Source: an uncultured Fusobacterium sp.
Lineage (GTDB): Bacteria; Fusobacteriota; Fusobacteriia; Fusobacteriales; Fusobacteriaceae
Assembly: GCF_905200055.1 (NCBI RefSeq)
Contig: NZ_CAJKIS010000021.1
Span: 1-40,445 of the forward strand
Length of the DNA: 40,445 bases
Direction of reading: 5' to 3'
The notes below the pieces were generated by a model. It saw only the letters and a list, made by a program, of their open reading frames with translations, did not search any database and was not told the DNA's origin. The position numbers were made by a program, and so were the translations under genes. Numbering within the stretch: the stretch's first letter is position 1; each line of letters begins with the position of its first letter. Below, piece by piece: positions 1 to 8,648 of this stretch.

Positions 1-2
1 TT

Positions 3-77
3 ATAAAGAAAGTTAATCTAGAATTATGGTTAAACTCTACCTCTCTTGGTGGTGGATTTGTATATTTAAACTATTAA
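3..77 (+). CDS. 3' end of an unidentified gene, possibly an outer-membrane protein
   Basis: One frame stays open from the window edge to a TAA at 75-77, giving a 24-residue tail that ends GGGFVYLNY. Alternating hydrophobic residues and a terminal aromatic residue are what the last beta strand of an outer-membrane barrel looks like, but 24 residues cannot identify a family. Its start lies outside the window. The other two plus frames carry early stops here. The call of outer-membrane protein is inference only. Confidence 0.4.
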   Translation: MKKVNLELWLNSTSLGGGFVYLNY

Positions 78-141
78 ACAAAAGAAGCTGTTGCATTTTT
101 TTAAGTATCTATTCAGTTGATTAATATCGTTAGATTTAGAG

Positions 142-361
142 CAAAGTTCCTTTGCATTTAGCGATTATTAGTCAATTTTAATTATTTCTATTTCTTTTAA
201 ACATCAAGTTGCTTCCATGTCAATGAATAAAGAATCCCTAAGCTCATTCCGTTGAAAATGCAAAACTCGGCTTCGCCTCAAACACGTTGCATTTTCTTAA
301 CTGCATTTCGCTAAGGGATTCTAGTATTCACTTCCAAATTACACCAACTTGATGTTAGGGA
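142..361. repeat. Nested-palindrome intergenic repeat, copy 1
   Basis: This roughly 220-bp stretch is repeated, with scattered changes, at 33604-33886. It is built as inverted repeats inside inverted repeats. The outer arms are AACATCAAGTTG (about 201-214) and CAACTTGATGTT (about 345-356). Inside them are AGAATCCCTA and TAGGGATTCT-like arms. Inside those are GAAAATGCAA and TTGCATTTTC, with GGCTTCGCC near the centre. It has no open reading frame of note. It could be a non-autonomous mobile element or a structured RNA; the sequence alone does not decide. Confidence 0.65.
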
Positions 362-410
362 AAATTACTTTTTAATTGATAGCTGAATAATTATTTTGTA
401 AAAATAAAAA

Positions 411-443
411 GAAGCTGCAAAATTATCAATTTGCAACAGCTCC
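411..443 (-). terminator. Terminator of the GntR regulator gene
   Basis: Read on the minus strand, a stem of AGCTGTTGCAAATT with AATTTTGCAGCT (one bulge) is followed by a T-rich run (TTCTTTTTATTTTT). It lies just after the stop codon of the regulator. Confidence 0.75.
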
Positions 444-453
444 TTTATTATCG

Positions 454-1173
454 TTATTTCTCTTCAAGTTCTACCTCAAATTCAAATCTATCCCCACGTA
501 CCAAACTTACTGTATACTCTATTATCTCCATTCCAGCATATGTCCATCTTTGTAATCTTATAATTGGACTTCCTTGGGGTATAGTTAAAATTTCTGCAAT
601 ATTTTCATCTGCTAAAAGTACAGAAAATCTTTCAGTTGCCTTTGTAAAACTTATATTATATCTATTTTGAAGTATATCATATAGAGGATTTTCTAATAAA
701 ATATTCTTCGAAAGTCCTTGCATCTTCTTTTCTAATAGGTATGTTTTTTCATACATAACTACTTCATCATCAGCTAATCTAAGACGTTGCAATTCATATA
801 CTTTATCATCTTTATTTATATTTAACTCTTTACATATTTTTTCATCAGCTTTTTTCTCTTTAAATGATAAGATCTTTGAACTTGGAGTTTTTCCCTGTTT
901 TTTTGCTTCCTCTGTAAAGCTATAAAATTTAAGAAGTTTTTGTTTCATTACTCTTGAAGATACAAAAGTTCCACAACCTTGAACTTTGTATATATATCCT
1001 TTTTTCTCTAAATATGCAATAGCTTGTCTTACAGTTGATCTACTTAAATTATATTTTTCACAATACTCTCTCTCAGTTAAAATTCTATCATTTTCTTGTA
1101 AATTTTTTTCTTTTATATCATTTATAATTATTTCTGCTAATTGATAATAAAGTGGACTTTTCGACTGAAACAT
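454..1173 (-). CDS. GntR-family transcriptional regulator with UTRA domain (HutC type)
   Basis: A 239-residue DNA-binding regulator. Residues 1-70 form the GntR winged helix (TEREYCEKYNLSRSTVRQAI is the recognition part, followed by a GTFV wing). Residues from about 95 to the end match the UTRA effector domain of HutC-type proteins, which usually bind a sugar phosphate or a related small molecule. The length is typical. The start is fixed by GGAGGAAA 6-8 bases upstream of the ATG. It has its own promoter and a palindrome at the likely start site, so autoregulation is plausible. It lies after the terminator of the sugar operon, so a regulatory link to that operon is possible but not shown. The effector is unknown. 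Confidence 0.9.
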   Translation of the reverse strand: MFQSKSPLYYQLAEIIINDIKEKNLQENDRILTEREYCEKYNLSRSTVRQAIAYLEKKGYIYKVQGCGTFVSSRVMKQKLLKFYSFTEEAKKQGKTPSSKILSFKEKKADEKICKELNINKDDKVYELQRLRLADDEVVMYEKTYLLEKKMQGLSKNILLENPLYDILQNRYNISFTKATERFSVLLADENIAEILTIPQGSPIIRLQRWTYAGMEIIEYTVSLVRGDRFEFEVELEEK

Positions 1174-1187
1174 TTACATTTCCTCCA

Positions 1188-1201
1188 TATAAATATTTAT
1201 A
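1188..1201. promoter_or_regulatory. Candidate operator of the GntR regulator (14-bp palindrome)
   Basis: TATAAATATTTATA is a perfect palindrome between the ribosome binding site and the -10 box of the regulator gene. GntR/UTRA proteins often bind AT-rich palindromes of this form near their own promoters. A perfect AT palindrome can arise by chance in such AT-rich DNA, so this is only a candidate. Confidence 0.4.
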
Positions 1202-1211
1202 CAATACTAAA

Positions 1212-1240
1212 ATTATATCACTACTCCTATAAATTTACAA
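1212..1240 (-). promoter_or_regulatory. Promoter of the GntR regulator gene
   Basis: On the minus strand there is TTGTAA, a 17-base spacer ending in TGA, and TATAAT. The TG one base before the -10 box makes it an extended -10 promoter. The predicted start falls about 30 bases before the ATG. Confidence 0.7.
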
Positions 1241-1268
1241 GAAAATAAACTCTTTATTTCAGATAAAA

Positions 1269-1302
1269 ACACCCAAAACTTTAAATAAAATTTTGGGTGT
1301 TA
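1269..1302 (-). terminator. Terminator of the sugar operon
   Basis: AACACCCAAAA and TTTTGGGTGTT form a stem around an AT loop. On the minus strand it runs into TTTTTATC. It lies directly after the oxidoreductase stop codon. Confidence 0.8.
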
Positions 1303-1309
1303 ATCTCAA

Positions 1310-2581
1310 TTATTTATTAAATCTTCCTACAAACTCATCCATATTTACAACTTTTCCAGTTACTCTTGATTCTTCAGCTGCAAATGCCATAATATGACTC
1401 TCTAGAGATACTTTTGGATTTGTTCTTGTATCTTCTAGTTTTCCTTGACATAGTTTTATAAAGTCTTGCATAAGTCCAGTATCTCCTCCACCATGTCCTC
1501 CTAAAAGTACATCTGGAGTTATCTCTGTTTTCTTTCCATTTGCAAAACGTCCTTCACCTTTTCCAAATTCATATACTTCTATATGATTTTTTAAATCATT
1601 TCCTCTAATTTCACCTTTAGTTCCCATGATCTTAATAGTTCTGCATACTTCATCTGTAAAGGCACATAGGTTGAATGTTACATGTACTCCATTATCAAAT
1701 TCTATTATAGATACCATATTATCTACAACATTGTTATCACATTTATAAACACATCTTCCATATTTATTTGTTCTTAATGATTCTTCTAATGCCTCTTTAG
1801 TTTGAATTTCAGTTGCTACAAGTGTAGGCCATGCTCCTAAATTATTGTAGTATATTTTTTTAGGTGAATAGATACAACTATCTAGGTATTTACAATCTAA
1901 ACATCTTTCTGCTGATCCTTCAGGTGCATTTTCTCTTTTAAAATGTCTTAATTGTCCAAAAGATGCTATTCTTTTGCAAGAACTTCCACCTAATAACCAA
2001 GATAAAATATCTAAATCATGGCAACTTTTTTGTAATATTAATGGACTTGTTTCATCTGAATTTCTCCAGTTTCCTCTTACAAAGCTATGAGCAAAGTGGT
2101 AGTTTCCTATATTTTCATTATGTTGAATATCAACAACTTCTCCTATAATTCCACTTTCAATTAACTCTTTTAATTTACTAAAGAATGGAGTATATCTTAA
2201 TACATGGCATACCATTACTTTTACACCATATTTTTCTGCCATTTTTACTATATTTATACACTCATCAACTTTATTTGACATAGGTTTTTCAAGTAAAATA
2301 TCATACCCTTTTTCCATAGCTATTTTTATTGGTTCAAAATGCATATCATCACCAGTAGCTATGATTACAGCATCACAAAACTTATCTTTTGCTAAAAACT
2401 CTTCCCAACTTTCAAAAACAAACTCTGGATCTAATTTATGATCTTCCATCATCTCTTTTCTTTTTAATGGATTTGGTTCAGCTATTGCTATAACTTTTGC
2501 CTCATCTGTATAATTTAAAATATATTTTGCATAAACATCTTTTCCTCTATTTCCTGCTCCAATAACTCCAACTTTTATCAT
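1310..2581 (-). CDS. Gfo/Idh/MocA-family oxidoreductase with a cysteine cluster
   Basis: A 423-residue NAD(P)-dependent enzyme of the Gfo/Idh/MocA fold. The N-terminal Rossmann domain starts at IKVGVIGAGNRG (residues 2-13); LLEKPMS (97-103) is the family EKP motif. H188 lies in KSCHDLD and GGHGGGD (361-367) is in the C-terminal part. Residues C227, C230, C236, C277 and C281 make a Cys-rich patch that could bind a metal; the family's substrate-binding half usually lacks this. I chose the internal ATG because the only good ribosome binding site (AAGGAGG, 2611-2617) is downstream of the longer start at 2632. It is the last gene of a galactoside operon, so it probably oxidises, or through transient oxidation cleaves, a sugar. 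The substrate is unknown. Confidence 0.88.
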   Translation of the reverse strand: MIKVGVIGAGNRGKDVYAKYILNYTDEAKVIAIAEPNPLKRKEMMEDHKLDPEFVFESWEEFLAKDKFCDAVIIATGDDMHFEPIKIAMEKGYDILLEKPMSNKVDECINIVKMAEKYGVKVMVCHVLRYTPFFSKLKELIESGIIGEVVDIQHNENIGNYHFAHSFVRGNWRNSDETSPLILQKSCHDLDILSWLLGGSSCKRIASFGQLRHFKRENAPEGSAERCLDCKYLDSCIYSPKKIYYNNLGAWPTLVATEIQTKEALEESLRTNKYGRCVYKCDNNVVDNMVSIIEFDNGVHVTFNLCAFTDEVCRTIKIMGTKGEIRGNDLKNHIEVYEFGKGEGRFANGKKTEITPDVLLGGHGGGDTGLMQDFIKLCQGKLEDTRTNPKVSLESHIMAFAAEESRVTGKVVNMDEFVGRFNK

Positions 2582-2588
2582 AAATTTC

Positions 2589-2606
2589 TTGCTCTTTTTT
2601 GAGCAA
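2589..2606 (-). promoter_or_regulatory. Hairpin between ribosome binding site and start codon
   Basis: The AAGGAGG site (2611-2617) is 29 bases from the ATG, far more than normal. Between them is a 6-bp stem TTGCTC/GAGCAA with an A6 loop. Folding would bring the site closer to the start codon. This is seen in sequence; the effect on translation is inference. Confidence 0.45.
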
Positions 2607-2648
2607 TTCGCCTCCTTGATATTAAAAATCATTTATTTTAAAGTAATT

Positions 2649-3482
2649 CTACTCTTTTACTGCTCCAGCTACTATACCAGATAAAATCTTCTTTTTGAAA
2701 ATTAGATACATAATTATTGTAGGTAACATAACAAGTACAATTGCTGCTGATAATTTAGCCCATGAACCACTACGTCCTACATAGTTCATTAACATAGTTG
2801 TTAAAGTTGCATTTTCTGCACTTGGCATATATAGATATGGTGTATACATATCATTTAATATATCCACTGATTTTAGTATTATAAGTGTTGCTGTTGCTGG
2901 TAAAATCAATGGGAATATTATCTTCCAATAGATTGTAAAATATGAACATCCATCTATTCTTGCACTTTCATCCAATGAATATGGAATTTGGTCAATAAAT
3001 TGTTTGTATACATAGATTTGTAAAATATCTGTTGATATATATATTATCATCGGTGCAAAGAGTGTATCATACAATCCTATCTTTCCAATTATTCCAAATC
3101 TAGTTATTTCTGCTATAAAACTTGGAACTAGCATTGCTAAACTAAATAGTAAGAAATATACTTTTTTCAAAGTAAATTCAAATCTACTTAATGAATAAGC
3201 TACCATACTACTTAAAAGCACATTTACTATAACTGTTCCTATTACAAGTAAAACAGAGTTTTTTAAACCTGTTAATATATTTCCCTTAACAAAAACCTCA
3301 GTATAGTTTTCTAAAGTAAATGGTGCTGGTAGAGAAAGATGATTTCCCATAGCTATCTGCTCTGGAGTTTTAAATGATGATAACACAACTAATAATAGCG
3401 GTAATAAAACTATTAAAGTTACTATTATAAATATTCCATGATTAAAAATATTAAATATATAATTTTTTGTTTTGTTTTCCAT
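2649..3482 (-). CDS. ABC sugar transporter permease (MalG type)
   Basis: A 277-residue inner-membrane protein with about six membrane segments. It carries the cytoplasmic EAA loop (SLDESARIDGCSYFTIYWK) that docks on the ATPase subunit. Length and layout fit the MalG/UgpE class of carbohydrate uptake (CUT1) permeases. It lies 24 bases after the partner permease and 17 before the longest oxidoreductase frame, within one operon. It would form the channel with the MalF-type subunit. Confidence 0.93.
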   Translation of the reverse strand: MENKTKNYIFNIFNHGIFIIVTLIVLLPLLLVVLSSFKTPEQIAMGNHLSLPAPFTLENYTEVFVKGNILTGLKNSVLLVIGTVIVNVLLSSMVAYSLSRFEFTLKKVYFLLFSLAMLVPSFIAEITRFGIIGKIGLYDTLFAPMIIYISTDILQIYVYKQFIDQIPYSLDESARIDGCSYFTIYWKIIFPLILPATATLIILKSVDILNDMYTPYLYMPSAENATLTTMLMNYVGRSGSWAKLSAAIVLVMLPTIIMYLIFKKKILSGIVAGAVKE

Positions 3483-3506
3483 TTTTCCTCCTAAACTAAC
3501 CTAAAA

Positions 3507-4400
3507 CTACGCTTTTTTCTTAAATATCTTCTTGATTTTTTCAGGTTCCAAAACAAGATTTTGAATCATAGAAATAATTATAATTGCTATTATAAGAACT
3601 ATCGCCATTGCTGATGCCAAACCAAAGTTACTAAACTCAAAGGCTGTTTTTACAGTATGAAGTGCAAATGTAGTACTGCTTGTTCCTGGTCCTCCACTTG
3701 TCATAACAAATGGAATATCAAATACCATTAAAGCTCCTCTTACATTTAAGAAAAGGATAATACTTAAAATTGACTTCATATTAGGTATAATAATCTTTAT
3801 AAATTGTTGGAAAACTGATGCTCCATCAATCAATGCTGCCTCTAACATATCTTTATTTATTGACTGTAATCCAGCTAAAAACAATATAATATGAATTCCT
3901 GTAAATCTCCACAATGATACTATTACCAATGAATAGTTTACAATTTGTGGATCACTAAGCCATCTAACTTTTCCCATTTGCAATAGTGCAAGAAGTCCAT
4001 TTAATACTCCATCTTCTGAACTATATAAAAATGAGAACATATAAGCTATTGCAACTCCATTTATTATATAAGGCATAAATACAATTGTTTTAAAAAATTC
4101 ACTTTTTCTTATATATCTATCTAATAACATAGCTAAATACATCTCAATAGGGATAAAAAATAGGTGAATTATAAAATACAGATTGTTATTTTTTAAACTT
4201 TGCCATATATCACGTCTTTGAAAAACTTGATTATAATTTTTTAGTCCTACAAAATTCCAAGTGGGATTTATTCCATCCCAATCTGTAAAGCTTATAGTTA
4301 TAAGCTTTACAGTTGGATAAATTACAAATACTAATAATAATAGAGTTGGAATTGCTAAGAAACAAGTTAACAGTATTCTTTTTTGTATTTTATCTTTCAT
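3507..4400 (-). CDS. ABC sugar transporter permease (MalF type)
   Basis: A 297-residue inner-membrane permease of the CUT1 carbohydrate transporter class, with about six membrane segments. The EAA loop is visible (MLEAALIDGASVFQQFIKI). It lacks the extra N-terminal segments of enterobacterial MalF, as most LacF/UgpA-like partners do. The ATG at 4398-4400 is preferred over the TTG at 4415, because that TTG overlaps the ribosome binding site (GGAGAG, 7-8 bases before the ATG). It pairs with the MalG-type subunit directly downstream. Confidence 0.93.
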   Translation of the reverse strand: MKDKIQKRILLTCFLAIPTLLLLVFVIYPTVKLITISFTDWDGINPTWNFVGLKNYNQVFQRRDIWQSLKNNNLYFIIHLFFIPIEMYLAMLLDRYIRKSEFFKTIVFMPYIINGVAIAYMFSFLYSSEDGVLNGLLALLQMGKVRWLSDPQIVNYSLVIVSLWRFTGIHIILFLAGLQSINKDMLEAALIDGASVFQQFIKIIIPNMKSILSIILFLNVRGALMVFDIPFVMTSGGPGTSSTTFALHTVKTAFEFSNFGLASAMAIVLIIAIIIISMIQNLVLEPEKIKKIFKKKA

Positions 4401-4416
4401 ATTTATACTCTCCAAA

Positions 4417-5697
4417 TTATTTAGTATTTTCTCTAGCTTCTTTCCATCTATTGTTTAGATCATCCATATATTTTTCAAAGTCAACACCTTGTAACATCTC
4501 TTGTCCCATTCTTTTTACATCAAATGAAAGGAAGTTAGCGATATCTCTATATTTTGCATCTCCACCTTTTTGTAATACTACTTCAGGATTAGGAATATTT
4601 GCTATAGTTTCATTGAATAAGTTATCATTTCCTTCTACTCCTTCAACTGATGGAAGAACATTCATATATTTTACATATTCTTTATAGTAGTCGCTTTGGA
4701 ATAGCCAGTTTAAGAACTCTTTTGCCTCAGCAGCATTTTTACTATATTTAGGAATTGATAGGAATACTTCTGCTGTTACTAAATATCTAAATGGATCTTC
4801 TTTTGTTTCACGTGCAGGTAGTACAAATACTCCAATATCATCTAATTCTTCTTTTGATAAATCTTTTTGTAAATCTAAGTAGAACCATTGTCCTGCTGCT
4901 AACATAGCTGCTTTTTTAGATACAAACATACTTTTTTCTTGATCCCATCCATACCCTAATGGATCGTCTCCAAATGGTTTTATTTTATAATAATTATTTA
5001 ACATCTCATAAGCTGTATAGAATGGTTTTCCTTTAGAGAATGGAGCATCATCTACACCCATTTTAGTCCAAATATCATTTCCTCCTGATACTAAGAATGG
5101 CATAAATTCATTGAACGGATAAACAACCCAAGAATCTTTTCCTCCTAAAGCAACAGGAATATATTTATCAGTAGCTTTTATCTTAGTTGAGATATCTACA
5201 AATTCACCCCAAGTTGTAGGAACTTCAACTCCAGCTTCTTTAAATATGCTTTTTCTATAATATACAAATTCATTAAATCCATACATAGGAAGTCCATAGA
5301 TATTTCCATCTATTGCATAATCATTTGCAAATTTATTAACTTTTGTAGCTGGTAAATCATTTAAAGGAGTTAAAATATTTTTATAGTTTTCCATTGTTAC
5401 TACTCTAACAGGGAAAATATCAGGTAATTTTTGTGCTGAGTTTCTAATTTTCATTGTATTGTCATATTCAGTAGCTTGTACTTTTTCCATTTTAATAGTA
5501 ACATTAGGTTTTACTTTGCTATATGCTTCTGCTATACTATTTAGTTCCATCATATACTCTTCACCAGTACCAGTATATGTTACAAAACTTAACTCTACTT
5601 TTTCATCTTTCTTAGCCTCTGTTGCTTCTCCACCTTGTCCACAACCTACCATTAATAGCATTGTTCCTATTCCTAAAGCTTTTAAATAACTTTTCAT
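4417..5697 (-). CDS. Extracellular sugar-binding lipoprotein of the ABC transporter
   Basis: A 426-residue solute-binding protein of the carbohydrate type. The signal sequence ends LLMVGC, so Cys19 is the likely lipid anchor, although the -3 position (Met) is not the usual Leu. The mature part starts with a flexible Gly/Glu/Lys stretch and then the two-lobed binding fold (for example GNIYGLPMYGFNEFVYYRKS, a conserved family region). The start at 5697 is set by GGGAGG five bases upstream; the upstream ATG at 5712 contains that site. Being between the GH35 gene and the permeases, it sets the specificity of the system, probably for a galactose-containing oligosaccharide or glycoside. Confidence 0.92.
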   Translation of the reverse strand: MKSYLKALGIGTMLLMVGCGQGGEATEAKKDEKVELSFVTYTGTGEEYMMELNSIAEAYSKVKPNVTIKMEKVQATEYDNTMKIRNSAQKLPDIFPVRVVTMENYKNILTPLNDLPATKVNKFANDYAIDGNIYGLPMYGFNEFVYYRKSIFKEAGVEVPTTWGEFVDISTKIKATDKYIPVALGGKDSWVVYPFNEFMPFLVSGGNDIWTKMGVDDAPFSKGKPFYTAYEMLNNYYKIKPFGDDPLGYGWDQEKSMFVSKKAAMLAAGQWFYLDLQKDLSKEELDDIGVFVLPARETKEDPFRYLVTAEVFLSIPKYSKNAAEAKEFLNWLFQSDYYKEYVKYMNVLPSVEGVEGNDNLFNETIANIPNPEVVLQKGGDAKYRDIANFLSFDVKRMGQEMLQGVDFEKYMDDLNNRWKEARENTK

Positions 5698-5738
5698 CTT
5701 GTCCTCCCTCATATTTATATTTTAATTTCATATTTTTA

Positions 5739-7484
5739 TTAACTAAGTTTTGCTTCCTCTTTTAGACTCATCTTTTTATTATCTTTATGTAGTTCAAATA
5801 CTACTATCTCATTTGTTCCCTCTTTTAATAGTGGTGCTGGAAGATATAATCTTTTTTGAGGTCCTGCTTTCCAATATCTACCTAGATTAAATCCATTTAT
5901 AAATACAACACCTTTTTCCCAACCTTCAAAATCTAAATAAGTATCTCCTACTTCTTTTACTTCAAAGCTTCCTCTATAGAAAGTTGGATACTCTTCTTTA
6001 TTACCATTTCCATATTTTATATTCTCTATATCTTTTAATGGAATTGTGTATATATCCCAGTTAAATAGGAATTGATTTCCTATTCTTACCCCTTCTGTTA
6101 TTCCTTTAGGATCTTTTAATAGTGGTCCATAGTTTATTCTTGCCATATTTTCTACTAAAATTTCTAAAGTTGACTCTGGTCCATCTGCACTTAATAGTAT
6201 CTCTTGCTTATTATTTCTATCAATTACCCCTTGATACTCTCCATTTAGATATACTAAAGCTCTATCTCTAACCTCTTGTAAATTTAATTTTAGAGCTTCT
6301 AATTTTCCTTTTATTGTTGTTTTATATAGAATAAATCCATAATCTTGATCTAATTCTTCCATTGTTAATGGATATGGTGATGTATAATGTTTTGATATAA
6401 GATCTAAATTTTCTTTAAATGTTCCATACTCAGTAAATTCAACATCTCCATAATTCATTTTTTTAGATTCTTTTACTGAAAAATACTTGTGATTTTTATG
6501 TTTTTTAATTTTATGCTCATATTTCTTTAAAATATCTTTTACTAGATGATACTTTTCTGTTAAGTCTCCTGCTTCAGTTAAAAGAGCATCATAGTCATAA
6601 CTTGTTACTGTACATCTTTGTTCATCATGATAGTTTGCTCCATTCATAAATCCAAAGTTAGTTCCTCCATGGAACATATAGAAGTTTACTGATATGTCAT
6701 TTTCTAACATATATATAAGCTCTTCTCTAATATCATCAGCTTTTCTTGTTATATGTTCATGTTCCCAATGATCAAACCAACCTATCCAAAATTCCATAAC
6801 CATTTTTGGCATATTTGTTTGATAATTTTCTAACATTTTAAAAGATTCTTCTGTTCTTGAACCAAAGTTTATTGTTTTCCAAACATTTGGCAAAGTTCCT
6901 CCAGATAGCATCCAATGTGTTGGTCCATCTGAAGTAAATAGTTGCTCTTTTACTCCTCTACTTCTTAGAGCCTCTTCTAAGTGTGCAAGATATTTGCTAT
7001 CATTTCCATAGCTTCCATACTCATTTTCTATTTGAACTGCTATGATATTTCCACCATTTGATCTTAAATATGGAGCAAATACTGGAACAAGATTATCATA
7101 ATATCTATCTACTTTTTCAATATAAGTTGGATCCATTGTTCTCAATCTTATATTTGTATATTTTAATAACCAAGCTGGAAGTCCTCCAAATTCCCATTCT
7201 GCACAGATATATGGAGATGGTCTTAAAATAATATACAATCCTTTTTCCTCTGCTAATTTTAAAAATCTTCCTAAATCTAACATTCCAGAGAAATTATATA
7301 CCCCCTCTTGTGGCTCATGAAGATTCCAAGGTACATAAGTTTCTACACAGTTAAATCCTGCTGCTGCTATCTTCTCAAGTCTATCTTCCCATTGTTCTGG
7401 TAAAGTTCTAAAGTAGTGCATAGCTCCTGATATTAAAAGAGTTTTTTCTCCATCTATTGTTATATTATTTCCAACAAGTTTCAC
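5739..7484 (-). CDS. Beta-galactosidase, glycoside hydrolase family 35
   Basis: A 581-residue GH35 enzyme that removes terminal beta-linked galactose with retention. The N-terminal TIM barrel holds GAMHYFR (20-26), the acid/base region QIENEYG with E155, and the nucleophile region MVMEFWIGW with E231. GGTNFGFMNGAN is a further family motif. The C-terminal part has jelly-roll domains ending in NGFNLGRYWKAGPQ. There is no signal peptide, so it acts in the cytoplasm on what the linked ABC transporter brings in. The length matches the short bacterial BgaC-like enzymes, which often prefer beta-1,3 linkages; that preference here is inference. Confidence 0.95.
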   Translation of the reverse strand: MKLVGNNITIDGEKTLLISGAMHYFRTLPEQWEDRLEKIAAAGFNCVETYVPWNLHEPQEGVYNFSGMLDLGRFLKLAEEKGLYIILRPSPYICAEWEFGGLPAWLLKYTNIRLRTMDPTYIEKVDRYYDNLVPVFAPYLRSNGGNIIAVQIENEYGSYGNDSKYLAHLEEALRSRGVKEQLFTSDGPTHWMLSGGTLPNVWKTINFGSRTEESFKMLENYQTNMPKMVMEFWIGWFDHWEHEHITRKADDIREELIYMLENDISVNFYMFHGGTNFGFMNGANYHDEQRCTVTSYDYDALLTEAGDLTEKYHLVKDILKKYEHKIKKHKNHKYFSVKESKKMNYGDVEFTEYGTFKENLDLISKHYTSPYPLTMEELDQDYGFILYKTTIKGKLEALKLNLQEVRDRALVYLNGEYQGVIDRNNKQEILLSADGPESTLEILVENMARINYGPLLKDPKGITEGVRIGNQFLFNWDIYTIPLKDIENIKYGNGNKEEYPTFYRGSFEVKEVGDTYLDFEGWEKGVVFINGFNLGRYWKAGPQKRLYLPAPLLKEGTNEIVVFELHKDNKKMSLKEEAKLS

Positions 7485-7497
7485 TTTGACCTCCTAA

Positions 7498-8628
7498 TTA
7501 TAAAGTAATATTTTCTTCTGTTTCAGCATCAAATATATGAGCTCTTTTTATATTGAAGTAAAATTCTCCCTCTTCTCCATATTTTACATTTTCAGTTTTT
7601 CTTGCTTCTATTCTTGATGTAAATTGACAACCATCTATTGTAAAGTATAGAAACTCCTCATTTCCCATGTGTTCTACTACACTTACTTGACCTTTTAAGA
7701 AGTTTATCTTTTCTCCTTCTGGGTGAGTAACTTTATTTCCAATATTTTCAGGTCTTATTCCTAAAATAACTTTTTTACCTATATGGCTTTTTACCTTTTC
7801 TCCCATCTCTTTTGGAAGTACAACATGTTTACTATTTCCAAATATAAAGATTATTCCATCTTCATTTTCTTCAATTACACCATCAACAAAGTTCATCGCT
7901 GGAGATCCTATAAATCCTGCTACGAATTTATTTGCTGGTTTGTGGTATAAATTTAGTGGAGTATCAACTTGCATTATCTTTCCATAGTTTAATACACAGA
8001 TTCTATCTCCCATTGTCATTGCTTCTACTTGGTCATGTGTTACATAGATCATTGTTGCTGTTTGTCCTTCAGCTTTCAGTTGTTTATGTAGTTGAGTTAT
8101 CTTAACTCTCATTGATACTCTTAATTTCGCATCTAAGTTTGATAGTGGTTCATCAAATAGGAATACATCTGGTTTTCTTACTATTGCTCTTCCTACTGCA
8201 ACCCTTTGTCTTTGTCCTCCAGACATCTCTTTTGGTTTTCTATCTAGTAATTGAGTTATCTCTAACTTTTCTGCTGCTTCTCTAACTCTTCTATCAATTT
8301 CATCTTTTGGAGTTTTAGCCATTTTTAATCCAAAAGCCATATTATCATAAACTGTCATATGAGGGTATAGTGCATAGTTTTGGAAAACCATTGCAATACC
8401 TCTATCTTTTGGTGGAAGATCATTAACTAATTTATCTCCTATCCAAATTTCTCCCCCAGTGATTTCTTCAAGACCAGCTACCATTCTAAGAGTAGTAGAT
8501 TTAGCACAACCAGATGGTCCTACAAAAACCATAAATTCTCCATCTTTTATTTCTAAATCAATACCATGCACAGCTTTAAATCCATTTGGATATTGTTTTT
8601 CAACTTTTTTTAATATTACCTCTGCCAT
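7498..8628 (-). CDS. ugpC: ABC transporter ATP-binding protein, UgpC/MsmK type
   Basis: A 376-residue ATPase subunit for carbohydrate uptake. The Walker A motif is GPSGCAKST (37-45), with Ala where the usual sequence has Gly (GCGKST). The signature SGGQRQR (136-142) and Walker B DVFLFDE (154-160) are intact. Residues from about 240 onward form the regulatory TOBE region typical of MalK/UgpC/MsmK. Many relatives serve several transporters in one cell. Here it is encoded 13 bases before the GH35 gene in the same operon as its permeases. The symbol reflects the family, not a glycerol-phosphate substrate. Confidence 0.92.
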   Translation of the reverse strand: MAEVILKKVEKQYPNGFKAVHGIDLEIKDGEFMVFVGPSGCAKSTTLRMVAGLEEITGGEIWIGDKLVNDLPPKDRGIAMVFQNYALYPHMTVYDNMAFGLKMAKTPKDEIDRRVREAAEKLEITQLLDRKPKEMSGGQRQRVAVGRAIVRKPDVFLFDEPLSNLDAKLRVSMRVKITQLHKQLKAEGQTATMIYVTHDQVEAMTMGDRICVLNYGKIMQVDTPLNLYHKPANKFVAGFIGSPAMNFVDGVIEENEDGIIFIFGNSKHVVLPKEMGEKVKSHIGKKVILGIRPENIGNKVTHPEGEKINFLKGQVSVVEHMGNEEFLYFTIDGCQFTSRIEARKTENVKYGEEGEFYFNIKRAHIFDAETEENITL

Positions 8629-8648
8629 TTCTCCTCCAATTCATCTTT

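Noticed and set aside
2582..2632. A longer start for the oxidoreductase
   Set aside because: The ribosome binding site lies inside this stretch, and the Rossmann motif begins right after the internal ATG.
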